64,000 bases of DNA, from positions 62,001 to 126,000 of the forward strand of contig JAITUC010000009.1 of the NCBI GenBank assembly GCA_031286585.1, read 5' to 3'. Positions 19,163 through 27,343 of this stretch are shown in pieces (positions within the stretch are counted from its first letter, which is position 1; every line of letters begins with the position of its first letter). The notes under the pieces are model-generated. The model did no database searches. It had not been told where the DNA came from and saw nothing but the letters and a program-made list of their open reading frames with translations. Source of the stretch: Delftia acidovorans (GTDB lineage: Bacteria > Pseudomonadota > Gammaproteobacteria > Burkholderiales > Burkholderiaceae_C). A program made the position numbers and the translations under genes.

Positions 19163-20277
19163 GCGGCTTGCAGCAGTCCGGCCCGGACTGCGGGGAGGGA
19201 AGAGGGCGCTGGGGTGGACGCATCGGCACGGCGCCAGCCCAGGGCCGGGGCCACATGGGCGGCCGTCAGTTCGATGGAGCGCAGGATGGCGGCGTGCGGC
19301 GGATCGATGGAATGCACCTGGAAGACGATGTCGCTCACCCGCGCCAGCGCCGTGTCGGCGCGCAGCGAGGCGATGACCTCGTCGGGCGTGCCCACATGCA
19401 CGTCGTAGGCGGCGATGAGATCGGCCAGCGGCGCCTGCGGATCGACGCGGGCCGCCCACTGCGAGGGCTGGGCCGCGTGGCGCCGGGCCACGCGGCGCAG
19501 GCCGGCCTCGGCCCAGCGCAGCGCTTCGTCGCGGCTGTCGGCCACGAACAGCGTGCGCGAGCCCAGGATGCGCGGCGCCCGCCCTGCGGGCAGGCGGGCG
19601 AGGTAGGCGTCGATGATGGGGTTCTGGATCTCGGACAGCGTGGCCTGCGGCGCGCCTTCGGGCCGTGGCTGGGTGCGCGACAGCATCAGGCCGTCGCCGT
19701 TGGCCCCGGCCCGCGCACCGCCCTCGGCCGAGAACGTGGCCTGCCAGACGCGCTCCAGCAGCTGCGGCGCGGCAGGGTACAGGCGCACGCCGCCGGCCAG
19801 CGCGCGCCCGGCCCAGGCGTCCTGCAGCACGCCGAAGTGGTGCGCGAAGACGGCGCCGCGCTCGGCACCCTGCACGCCGAAGGCCTCGAAGGATTCGGCC
19901 GTGCCGCCCGTGCCCAGGCCCACCTCCAGGCGGCCGCCGGTCAGCAGGTCCAGCACGGCCGCGTCCTCGGCCACGCGCAGCGCGTTTTCCAGCGGCAGCG
20001 TGATCACGCCCGTGCCGATGCGGATGCGCCGCGTGCGCGCCGCCACATGGGCCAGAAAGACGAAGGGCGAGGGCAGGCCGCCCTCGCTTTCATGGAAATG
20101 GTGCTGGGCCACCCAGGCCGTGTCGAAGCCCTGGGCCTCGGCATGGGCGATCTGCTCGGCCACCAGGCGGTAGCGTTCGCCGGCCGGCGCATCGTCGAGC
20201 AGGCGGCTGAAGAAGCCCAGGCGCGGGCCGCTGCGGGTGGCGGAGCCGCTGGTGGTGTCAGGCGGGATGGGGGACAA
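19159..20277 (-). CDS. Luciferase-like FMN-dependent monooxygenase (KPN_01858 family)
   Basis: A 372-residue enzyme of the bacterial luciferase/alkanesulfonate monooxygenase class, which uses reduced FMN and oxygen. Seen are FDTAWVAQHHFHESEG (about residues 49-64), RIRIGTGVITLPLENALR and VGLGTGG. The start is inferred as TTG at 20277: the ATPase reading frame runs to 20258, aaggag lies 8 bases before this TTG, and no ATG exists nearby. This family keeps company with a peptide-type ABC importer and CMD/AhpD proteins. A flavin reductase gene is not in the window, so FMNH2 must come from elsewhere. Confidence 0.85.
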   Translation of the reverse strand: MSPIPPDTTSGSATRSGPRLGFFSRLLDDAPAGERYRLVAEQIAHAEAQGFDTAWVAQHHFHESEGGLPSPFVFLAHVAARTRRIRIGTGVITLPLENALRVAEDAAVLDLLTGGRLEVGLGTGGTAESFEAFGVQGAERGAVFAHHFGVLQDAWAGRALAGGVRLYPAAPQLLERVWQATFSAEGGARAGANGDGLMLSRTQPRPEGAPQATLSEIQNPIIDAYLARLPAGRAPRILGSRTLFVADSRDEALRWAEAGLRRVARRHAAQPSQWAARVDPQAPLADLIAAYDVHVGTPDEVIASLRADTALARVSDIVFQVHSIDPPHAAILRSIELTAAHVAPALGWRRADASTPAPSSLPAVRAGLLQAA

Positions 20278-21949
20278 AATCAATGCTCCTTGTGCCGGGA
20301 ATGGCGTCCATGAGTTCGCGTGTGTAGTCGCTGGTGGGGCGCAGGAACACGTCCTCCACGCTGCCCGCGTCCACCACCTTGCCTGCGCGCAGCACCGACA
20401 CCGTGTCGGCAATCTGGCGCACCACGGCAAGGTCGTGCGAGATGAAGAGATAGGTCAGCCCCAGGTCCTGCTGCAGCTGGGCGAGCAGGGCAAGGATCTG
20501 TGCCTGCACCGTCACGTCCAGGGCCGAGACGGCCTCGTCCAGCACCAGCACCTGCGGCTGCAGCACCAGCGCGCGCGCAATCGCCACGCGCTGGCGCTGG
20601 CCGCCCGACAGCGCATGCGGGCGCCGCTGCAGCACGGCCGGCGGCAGGCCCACGCGGGCCAGCATGTCGTGCACGCGCTGGCGGCGCTCACTGGCGGGCA
20701 GCGGGTCGAAGTTCAGCAGGGGCTCCTCGATGATGTCGAACACGCTTTGGCGCGGGTCCAGAGAACTGAACGGGTTCTGGTAGACCAGCTGCACGCGGCG
20801 GCGCAACTGGCGCAGGGCTTCGCCGCGCAGGCCCGTGACCTCGATGCCTTCGATGCGGATGCGGCCCGCCGTGGGCCGGCCCAGGCCCACGATGGCGCGG
20901 ATGGTGGTGGTCTTGCCCGAGCCCGACTCGCCCACGATGGCATGCGTGCTGCCCCGGCGCACGCGCAGCGACACGCCGTCCACGGCGCGGAAGATGCCGC
21001 GCCCGTGGGCCGAGGCATGGCCGGGCGCCGCGAACTCGTGCACCAGGTCCTCGACCTCGATGGCCCAGTCATCGGCCGTGGCCGGCCTGGGCGTGCGGCG
21101 CGGCGCGGGCGCCAGCGACGGCGCATCGGCCAGCAGCCGCCGCGTATAGGCGCTTTGCGGATTGCGCAGCAGCTCCAGCGTGGGGCCCTGCTCCTGGATG
21201 CGGCCGCCCTGCATGACGACCAGGCGGTGCGAACGGTCGGCCGCCACGCCCAGGTCATGCGTGACCAGCAGCACGGCCGTGCCGGTCTCGCGGCGCAGCG
21301 CGTCGATCAGGTCCAGGATGCGCCGCTGCACGGTCACGTCCAGCGCGCTGGTGGGCTCGTCGGCAATGATGAGGGCGGGCCGCAGCGCGATGGCGATGGC
21401 GATCAGCACGCGCTGGCGCATGCCTCCCGACAGCTCGTGCGGATACTGGCGGGCGCGCAGCGCGGGCTGGGACAGGCCCACGCGCGCCAGCAGTTCCAGC
21501 ACGCGCGCTTCCACGGCCGTGCGGTCGCGCAGGCCGTGGATGCGCAGGATCTCGCCCACCTGGTCGCCCACCGTGCGAACGGGGTTCAGCGACATGGTGG
21601 GGTCCTGCGGCACCAGGCTGACCACGCGGCCGCGGATGGCATTCCAGCGTGCGGCCGGCCAGCCCGAGACCTCGGTGCCCTGCAGGCGGATGCTGCCGTG
21701 CTCGCGGTAGCCGTTGTCGGCCAGAAGGCCGATCACGGCCTGGGCCGTGGTGGTCTTGCCCGAGCCCGATTCGCCGACCAGGGCCACCACCTCGCCCGGC
21801 GCCACGGAAAACGACACGCCGTGCACCACGCGCTGCGCCTGGCCTGCGGCATCGCGGTAGGCCACGGCCAGGTCCTGCACTTCGAGTACGGGGGCGGTGG
21901 TTGCCACCGCTGGTGCGGCGTGGATGCGTTCCTCGATGGCGGCGCTCAT
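20258..21949 (-). CDS. Duplicated ABC ATPase of the oligopeptide/nickel type (DppD-DppF fusion)
   Basis: 563 residues with two complete nucleotide-binding domains. Domain 1 has Walker A GESGSGKTTT near residues 55-64, signature LSGGMRQR and ADEPTSALD. Domain 2 has Walker A GESGSGKTTT near 345, signature LSGGQRQR and LDEAVSALD. In most peptide importers these are two genes (DppD, DppF); here they are fused, as in YejF/GsiA. It overlaps the upstream permease by 4 bp and the downstream monooxygenase by 20 bp. It energises import through the two permeases encoded just upstream. Confidence 0.9.
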   Translation of the reverse strand: MSAAIEERIHAAPAVATTAPVLEVQDLAVAYRDAAGQAQRVVHGVSFSVAPGEVVALVGESGSGKTTTAQAVIGLLADNGYREHGSIRLQGTEVSGWPAARWNAIRGRVVSLVPQDPTMSLNPVRTVGDQVGEILRIHGLRDRTAVEARVLELLARVGLSQPALRARQYPHELSGGMRQRVLIAIAIALRPALIIADEPTSALDVTVQRRILDLIDALRRETGTAVLLVTHDLGVAADRSHRLVVMQGGRIQEQGPTLELLRNPQSAYTRRLLADAPSLAPAPRRTPRPATADDWAIEVEDLVHEFAAPGHASAHGRGIFRAVDGVSLRVRRGSTHAIVGESGSGKTTTIRAIVGLGRPTAGRIRIEGIEVTGLRGEALRQLRRRVQLVYQNPFSSLDPRQSVFDIIEEPLLNFDPLPASERRQRVHDMLARVGLPPAVLQRRPHALSGGQRQRVAIARALVLQPQVLVLDEAVSALDVTVQAQILALLAQLQQDLGLTYLFISHDLAVVRQIADTVSVLRAGKVVDAGSVEDVFLRPTSDYTRELMDAIPGTRSIDFVPHPA

Positions 21950-22911
21950 GCAGGCCTCCGTGCGAAGGCCGTGGCGATGCGGTTGGCCGCCAGCACCACG
22001 GCCACCACGATCAGGCCCGGCGCCGTGGTCAGCCACCAGGCGGTGGCGATGTAGTTGCGGCCCTCGGCGATCAGCAGCCCCCATTCGGGCGTGGGCGGCG
22101 GCGCGCCGTAGCCCAGAAAACCCAGCGTGGAAATCGCGAGGATCGCCGAGCCGAACTGCAGCGCCGCCATGGCGATGACCGAGGTCAGCGAATTGGGCAG
22201 CACATGGCGCCACAGCACGGCGGCAAAGCGCCCGCCGCTGCCAAAGGCGGCCTCCACGTAGTCGGAGCGGCGCACGCGCACCACCTCCGAGCGCACCAGG
22301 CGCGCAAAGCTGGCCACCGAGACCACGCCCACGGCAATGGCCGCGTTGATGGTGCCAAAGCCCAGCACGATGATGATGGTCAGCGACAGCAGCAGCGAAG
22401 GCACGGCCAGCAGCACATCGACCAGGCGCATCAGCGCATCTTCCGTGCGCCCGCCCGTGGCCCCGGCCAGCAGGCCGATCAGCGTGCCCACGGCCAGGCC
22501 CACGCCCACGGCCACGAAGGCGCCCGACAGCGAATGCACGGCGCCATGCACCACGCGTGCCCACAGGTCGCGCCCCAGCGCGTCCGTGCCCAGCCAGTGC
22601 GCGGCGCTGGGCGCCAGCAACTGCTGGCCGGCCTGGCCCGCGATCGGGTTCTGGTGGGCGAACCAGCCGGGCGCCAGCGCCCACAGCGCGGCCACGGCAA
22701 TCACCAGCCAGGCCAGGGCCAGCGTGGGCGGCAGGCGTCTCAGGGATTGCAGGCGGGCCGGCAAGGCGAAGCTGCGGCGCGCAGCGGCTGGCGCAGGGGC
22801 CGAGGACGATGCAGCAGGCAGCGCAGTGGAAATGGGCGTATGAGCAGGCGTGGCGGGCGCGGCCTGGGCTTCCAGGGCCGGGGAAAGGGCGCTTGAGACG
22901 GCGGTGTTCAT
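21946..22911 (-). CDS. ABC permease, DppC type
   Basis: A 321-residue permease with an unusually long alanine/proline-rich N-terminal tail (about 50 residues) before the first membrane helix. The DppC-type N-domain (QLLAPSAAHWLGTDALGRDL, about residues 98-117) and the EAA loop (YVEAAFGSGGRFAAVLWRHV) are present, with about six helices. It overlaps its partner permease and the ATPase by 4 bp at each end. The N-terminal tail is low complexity, and the start could lie further in, but the ATGA overlap favours the long form. Confidence 0.88.
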   Translation of the reverse strand: MNTAVSSALSPALEAQAAPATPAHTPISTALPAASSSAPAPAAARRSFALPARLQSLRRLPPTLALAWLVIAVAALWALAPGWFAHQNPIAGQAGQQLLAPSAAHWLGTDALGRDLWARVVHGAVHSLSGAFVAVGVGLAVGTLIGLLAGATGGRTEDALMRLVDVLLAVPSLLLSLTIIIVLGFGTINAAIAVGVVSVASFARLVRSEVVRVRRSDYVEAAFGSGGRFAAVLWRHVLPNSLTSVIAMAALQFGSAILAISTLGFLGYGAPPPTPEWGLLIAEGRNYIATAWWLTTAPGLIVVAVVLAANRIATAFARRPA

Positions 22912-23855
22912 GGCCGGTTCTCCACGGAATGGCGCAGGCGCGGATCGAGCAGCGGGTACAGCAGATCCACGGCGAGGTTGATGAGTACGAAGGCGGCGGC
23001 CGAGACGACCACCACGGCCTGGAGCACGGCCGTGTCCTGGTTGCCCACGGCCTGCTGGGTCAGCGTGCCCAGGCCGTTGAGGCCGAACACGGCCTCCGTC
23101 ACCACGGCACCAGCCAGCAGCTCGCCGAACAGCACGCCGGCAATGGTCAGCGTGGGCAGCAGGGCATTGCGCGCCACATGGCGCAGCAGCACCCAGCGGC
23201 GCGAGGCGCCCTTGGCCCGCGCCACGGCCACGAAGGGCTGGGCCAGCACGGCGTCGATATTGCGCAGCAGCACCTGGGCCAGCGGCGCCGAGATCGGCAC
23301 GGCCAGGGTCAGCGTGGGCAGCACCAGTCCTTCCCAGGGGCCGGGATTGATCACGGCGATCCAGCCCAGGCGGAACGACACCACCTGGATCAGCATGATC
23401 CCCAGCCAGAACACGGGCACCGAGACAAAGACCGAGGGCAGCGAATGCAGCGCATTGCGCAGCCAGGACAGGGGCGCCAGGCTGGCGGCCGCCGCCAGCG
23501 CCACGGACAGCAGCGCGGCTGCGGCAAAGCCCAGGGCCGCGAGCTTGAGCGTGGGCGGCAGGCTGGTGGCCAGGCCCTGGCTCACCGGCACGCCGGCCTG
23601 CAGCGAATAGCCGAAGTGGCCCGTGAGGAACTGGCCCAGCGTGTGCAGGTACTGCTGCCACACGGGCTGGTCCGAGCCGTAGGCGGCGCGGATGTCGGCG
23701 ATCTCCTGCGGGCCCAGGCCCAGCTCGGGATTCAGGAACTTGATCAGCACGGCGTCGCCCGGCAGCAGCTGCAGCAGGATGAACGAGACCGTGAAGGCCG
23801 CCCACAGCACCAGGGCGGCCTGGGCGATGCGGCTGAGCAGATAGCGGCGCGGCAT
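22908..23855 (-). CDS. ABC permease, DppB type
   Basis: A 315-residue permease with six hydrophobic segments. The DppB N-terminal segment is MPRRYLLSRIAQAALVLWA and the EAA loop reads FVAVARAKGASRRWVLLRHV (about residues 211-230). It pairs with the DppC-type permease, which it overlaps by 4 bp. It lies 27 bp after the binding-protein gene. Confidence 0.9.
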   Translation of the reverse strand: MPRRYLLSRIAQAALVLWAAFTVSFILLQLLPGDAVLIKFLNPELGLGPQEIADIRAAYGSDQPVWQQYLHTLGQFLTGHFGYSLQAGVPVSQGLATSLPPTLKLAALGFAAAALLSVALAAAASLAPLSWLRNALHSLPSVFVSVPVFWLGIMLIQVVSFRLGWIAVINPGPWEGLVLPTLTLAVPISAPLAQVLLRNIDAVLAQPFVAVARAKGASRRWVLLRHVARNALLPTLTIAGVLFGELLAGAVVTEAVFGLNGLGTLTQQAVGNQDTAVLQAVVVVSAAAFVLINLAVDLLYPLLDPRLRHSVENRP

Positions 23856-23882
23856 GGGAGCGGTTCCGGGGGAGCGTTCCGG

Positions 23883-25556
23883 TCAGCGCTTGGCCAGCCA
23901 AGTGCTGTAGAAGCTGGGCCGGCCCACGGCCTCGAAGCCCACGTCGCGCACCCAGCCTGCGCCCGCAAAGGCCTGGGGCTCCTCGAAGATGGGAATCACA
24001 TAGGCCTGGTCGATCAGGTAGTTCTGCACCTCGCCGGCCAGCGCCAGGCGCCTGGCGGAATCGGTCTCGGCCGCGATGGCGTCGAACAGGCCGTTGAGCT
24101 TCGTGTCCTCGAAGGACTTGACCTTCTGGCTCACGCCGCCCTTTTGCAGCAGCACGTTGCGGTTGGTCGGGTAGTAGTTGCTCTTGATCACGTCGGGATC
24201 GGCGCGGCCCACCATGCCGGGCAGCACGCCGGTCTTGTCGGGGTCCAGCGTGTCCACGGCGCGGCTGCCCGCGTCGCCCGACAGCACGTTGAGCTTGACG
24301 CCGATGCGCGCCCACTGCTGGGCCACGAGCTGCAGCGTCTCCTTGTTCTGCGGCTGGGGCAGGGACTCGTAGGTGGACAGCACGAAGTCCTGCCCGTTCT
24401 TCTGGCGCAGGCCGTTGGCGCCCAGCGTCCAGCCGGCCTCGTCCAGCAGCTGTTTCGCCTTGGCCTCGTCATAGGCCAGCTTGGCCGACAGGTCCACGAA
24501 GCCGGCCGCCGTGGAGGCGATCACCGAGCGCGCCTGCGGATAGCGCGGCGAGAACAGCGTCTCCACGATCTCCTTGGCATTGGTGCCATGCAGCAGCGCC
24601 TGGCGCACCTTGAGGTCGGCCACCAGGGCGTTGTCCGGGCGGATGGCCACGCTGTTGTTCACGCCGCGCGTGGGCGGGGCGTAGATGCTGAACTTCTGCT
24701 CCTCGACGCGCTTTTCGTCATAGGCCTGGATCTGGCGGATCAGCCCGGCCTGACCGGCCAGCAGCGCGCCGATGCGCACGCTGTCCTCGGGCGTGACGAT
24801 GAACTTCACCTCGTCCAGCCGCGCGCGGCCCTGGTGGGCCAGCTTGGCGGGACCCCAGGCATAGTCCTTGCGCACCTTGAGCACCAGTTCCTTGCCCAGC
24901 GTCTCGCTGGCCACCACGAAGGGGCCGGAGCCGATGATGCGGGTGGCGTCGCCCAGCTCCTCGAAGGGGCGGTCCAGCGTGGCCGGCGAGACCAGGCCCG
25001 AGCCGATCACCGAGGTGCCCTGCAGGAAGCCCGGCGAAGGCTTCCTGAAGAAGAACTTCACCGTCAGCGGATCGACCACCTCGCTGCGCTCGTAGTTGTT
25101 GATCACCTCGGACACCGGCTGCTTGAGCGCCTTGTTGCCCAGGCCGTAGGTGTCGAAGTTGCGCGCCACGGCCGCCGCGTCCAGCGGGGTGCCGTCGGAG
25201 AAGGTGACGCCGGGCCGCAGCTTGAAGCTGTACTCGGTGGCGTCGGCGTTCACGGTCCAGGACTCGGCGATCCAGGGCTGGATCTCCAGCGTCTTCGGGT
25301 CCTGGTAGGTCAGCTTGTCGGTGATCTGGTTGAGCACGCCGCCGTTGGGGTAGAAGCCCCCGGCCGGCGGATAGAGGTTGGTATGGGCCTGCTGCTCCAG
25401 ATAGACCAGGGTGCCGCCCTCCACGGGGCCGGCAGCCGCGCCCGCCTGGGCCGTATCGGCCTGCCGGGAGCACGCCGCCAGCAGCAGGCTGCTGCCCGCC
25501 AATACCGCTATCGCGGCCTTCCATGCCACCTGACCCGCCTTCGATTGGGAAAACAC
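23883..25556 (-). CDS. ABC substrate-binding lipoprotein (KPN_01854-like, SBP family 5)
   Basis: A 557-residue periplasmic binding lipoprotein of the DppA/OppA/NikA family. From the GTG start at 25556 (cgagg about 7 bases upstream) it has a lipoprotein signal ending LLLAAC, with the lipidated Cys at residue 29. An in-frame ATG at 25628 gives an extension without ribosome binding site that would bury the signal. The order SBP-permease-permease-ATPase-LLM-CMD-AhpD matches the set I recall as the KPN_01854/KPN_01858 neighbourhood. The ligand is unknown; peptide- or thioether-like organic molecules are candidates. Confidence 0.85.
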   Translation of the reverse strand: MFSQSKAGQVAWKAAIAVLAGSSLLLAACSRQADTAQAGAAAGPVEGGTLVYLEQQAHTNLYPPAGGFYPNGGVLNQITDKLTYQDPKTLEIQPWIAESWTVNADATEYSFKLRPGVTFSDGTPLDAAAVARNFDTYGLGNKALKQPVSEVINNYERSEVVDPLTVKFFFRKPSPGFLQGTSVIGSGLVSPATLDRPFEELGDATRIIGSGPFVVASETLGKELVLKVRKDYAWGPAKLAHQGRARLDEVKFIVTPEDSVRIGALLAGQAGLIRQIQAYDEKRVEEQKFSIYAPPTRGVNNSVAIRPDNALVADLKVRQALLHGTNAKEIVETLFSPRYPQARSVIASTAAGFVDLSAKLAYDEAKAKQLLDEAGWTLGANGLRQKNGQDFVLSTYESLPQPQNKETLQLVAQQWARIGVKLNVLSGDAGSRAVDTLDPDKTGVLPGMVGRADPDVIKSNYYPTNRNVLLQKGGVSQKVKSFEDTKLNGLFDAIAAETDSARRLALAGEVQNYLIDQAYVIPIFEEPQAFAGAGWVRDVGFEAVGRPSFYSTWLAKR

Positions 25557-25816
25557 GTTCGTACCTCGCCGCCGCTGGGGCGCTGAAAAACAAGACTGCC
25601 GGCACAGGACCGGCTCCATGTTTTTCATGCTATCGATGCCAAATATTTGCGCTCATATATCGAGTTGCATCGTTATTTGGAAAACGACTAAGGGATGGCG
25701 CCCCCGCATATCTGCCCAGTGCATAAGCGCAGACGGATTCGTTTGTTTGCCGCGCATGCGGCGGTCCCAACAATGGGCTGGTACGTCCTTCACCGAAATC
25801 CACCGAAAGCCCGTCC
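25557..25816. promoter_or_regulatory. Divergent control region of the LLM/ABC operon and OsmC
   Basis: 260 bp, with a strongly AT-rich core at about 25620-25690 in otherwise GC-rich DNA. A perfect palindrome CAAATATTTG lies at 25640-25649, with a CCAAATA copy (25639-25645) mirrored by TATTTGG at 25674-25680. Promoters for both directions should lie here. No regulator gene is found in the locus, so a global regulator (for example of sulfur or peroxide status) probably acts here. This is inferred. Confidence 0.45.
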
Positions 25817-26368
25817 ATGAGCCATCTCAACGAATACCTCGCCGAAAAGCGCGCCGCCGTGCTCGCCCGCAGCGCCGCCGTCGCGGCCGGCACGGCACAG
25901 CCCGCCCATCTCAAGGCCCATGTGCGCGCCGAGGGCCGCAGCGGCGTGCGCCGCCTGCGCATCCGCGAGCACCAGGTCATCAGCGACAGCCCGCCCGACT
26001 TCGCGGGCTACAACCTTGGCCCGAGCTCGCCCGAGCTGCAGCTGGGCGTGCTGGGCACCTGCGTGACCCACATCTTTCTGATCCAGGCGGCCGAGCGCCA
26101 GGTGCCCGTGGAGAGCCTGGAGGTCGAGGTCACGGGCATCATCGACCCGCGCGGCGGCAAGCCCGGCCACGAGGCCACGCCCATCTGGCCGCATGAGATC
26201 GGCTACACCGTGCACATCGACTCGCCCGCCAGCCGCGCCGACATCGACGCGCTGTTCGAGGCCGTGGAGCGCACCTGCCCCATCCTCAACCTGCTGCGCA
26301 ATCCGCAGAACATCCGCGCCGAAGTGCGCCACACCGATTCCAGCGCAGCCGCGCGCCTGGCGGCCTGA
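25817..26368 (+). CDS. OsmC-family peroxidase
   Basis: A 183-residue OsmC/Ohr-family protein, which reduces organic hydroperoxides with two cysteines. Both are present: Cys82 (LGVLGTCVTHIFLIQ) and Cys154 (ERTCPILNLLRN). The length exceeds classical Ohr (about 140) because of an N-terminal extension, as in OsmC-like YhfA-type proteins. It starts the plus-strand arm of the locus, divergent from the LLM/ABC operon, and is followed by the VOC gene after 25 bp. This puts two thiol-peroxidase-like proteins (OsmC, AhpD-like) around one monooxygenase. Confidence 0.88.
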   Translation: MSHLNEYLAEKRAAVLARSAAVAAGTAQPAHLKAHVRAEGRSGVRRLRIREHQVISDSPPDFAGYNLGPSSPELQLGVLGTCVTHIFLIQAAERQVPVESLEVEVTGIIDPRGGKPGHEATPIWPHEIGYTVHIDSPASRADIDALFEAVERTCPILNLLRNPQNIRAEVRHTDSSAAARLAA

Positions 26369-26393
26369 ACACCGTGCGGAAAGCACCCCTGCC

Positions 26394-27227
26394 ATGACCC
26401 TGCCACTCGACCACATCGTCATCGCGGTCCAGGACCTGGAACGCACCATTGCCGACTACACCGCGCTGGGATTCAACGTGCTGCGCGGCGGCGAGCACCC
26501 GGGCCGCTCCACGCACAACGCCCTGGTGGTGTTTGCCGACGGCGCCTATTTCGAGCTCATCGCCTGGCGCGCACCCGCGCCCGAGGAGCGCTGGTGGCAG
26601 CAGCTGCAGCGCCACGGCGAGGGCATTGTCGATTTCGCGCTGCTGCCGTCGGAGACCGGCGCCGTGGTCGCCGCAGCCCAGGCGCGCGGTCTGGACTACG
26701 AGGCGCCCTACGAAGGCGGCCGCCTGCGTCCCGACGGCGCGCAACTGCGCTGGCGCAATGCACGCGCCCGCAGCCAGGACCTGCCCTTTCTCTGCGGCGA
26801 CCTCACGCCGCGTGCCCTGCGTGTGCCCGAAGGAGAGGCGCGCGTGCACCCCAACGGCGCCACCGGCGTGGCCCGGCTGCACGTGGCCGTGCATGACCTG
26901 CGGGCCAGCCTGGCACGCTGGCGTGCGCTGCTGGGTGAAGGCGCCGAGGTCGGGGAGGCCCGGCTGTCGGCCGATGGCGGCGCCTACCGCGCCTCGCTGA
27001 AGCTGGGGGGGCCGGGCGCCACCGAGCTGGTGTTGTCTGCCCCGGCCCAGGGCGTGGCCACGGGTGCGCTGGGCCACCGGCTGGCCACGCGCGGCGAAGG
27101 CCCTTATGCGATCGGGCTGGACGTGCGGCAGCCGGCATCTGCGCTGGCACTGGACGAGACCGCCACGCACGGCGCGCGCATCGTGCTGGCCCAGGTTTCC
27201 CCTGCCCGGGAAACCGCCGCCGCCTAG
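26394..27227 (+). CDS. VOC/glyoxalase-like domain protein
   Basis: A 277-residue protein with two vicinal-oxygen-chelate-type halves: the first begins LPLDHIVIAVQDLERTIADY (residues 3-22), the second near GVARLHVAVHDLRAS (about residue 160). This matches the glyoxalase_3-type fold. The first half keeps a metal-ligand-like His (DHIV) and Glu (YFELIAW). Function is unknown; ring-cleaving, lyase or isomerase chemistry is possible. It lies 25 bp after osmC and is probably co-transcribed. ATG 26394 is preferred over upstream in-frame starts inside osmC. Confidence 0.75.
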   Translation: MTLPLDHIVIAVQDLERTIADYTALGFNVLRGGEHPGRSTHNALVVFADGAYFELIAWRAPAPEERWWQQLQRHGEGIVDFALLPSETGAVVAAAQARGLDYEAPYEGGRLRPDGAQLRWRNARARSQDLPFLCGDLTPRALRVPEGEARVHPNGATGVARLHVAVHDLRASLARWRALLGEGAEVGEARLSADGGAYRASLKLGGPGATELVLSAPAQGVATGALGHRLATRGEGPYAIGLDVRQPASALALDETATHGARIVLAQVSPARETAAA

Positions 27228-27343
27228 GCGAAATGTGCGGGCGCTAGAATGGCGCCCCGCTGACACCCATGCCCACCCCGGTGGGCGTTTTCGTTGCGGC
27301 CGCGGCCTCCCTTGAGGGGCGCCGCGGCGCGGCGCTGCTTGCC

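Noticed and set aside
20258-22684. Single 808-residue minus-strand protein spanning permease and ATPase
   Set aside because: Its first part is out of frame with the permease. The ATPase starts at 21949 with a 4-bp overlap.
22557-25586. Plus-strand open frame of 1009 codons opposite the ABC transporter genes
   Set aside because: Low-complexity Arg/Gly/His/Gln composition and no motif; the minus strand carries clear transporter domains.
27269-27343. Earlier start for the Hsp70-like gene
   Set aside because: Adds 25 residues of Ala/Gly/Arg without family similarity; the ATG at 27344 directly precedes the ATPase fold.
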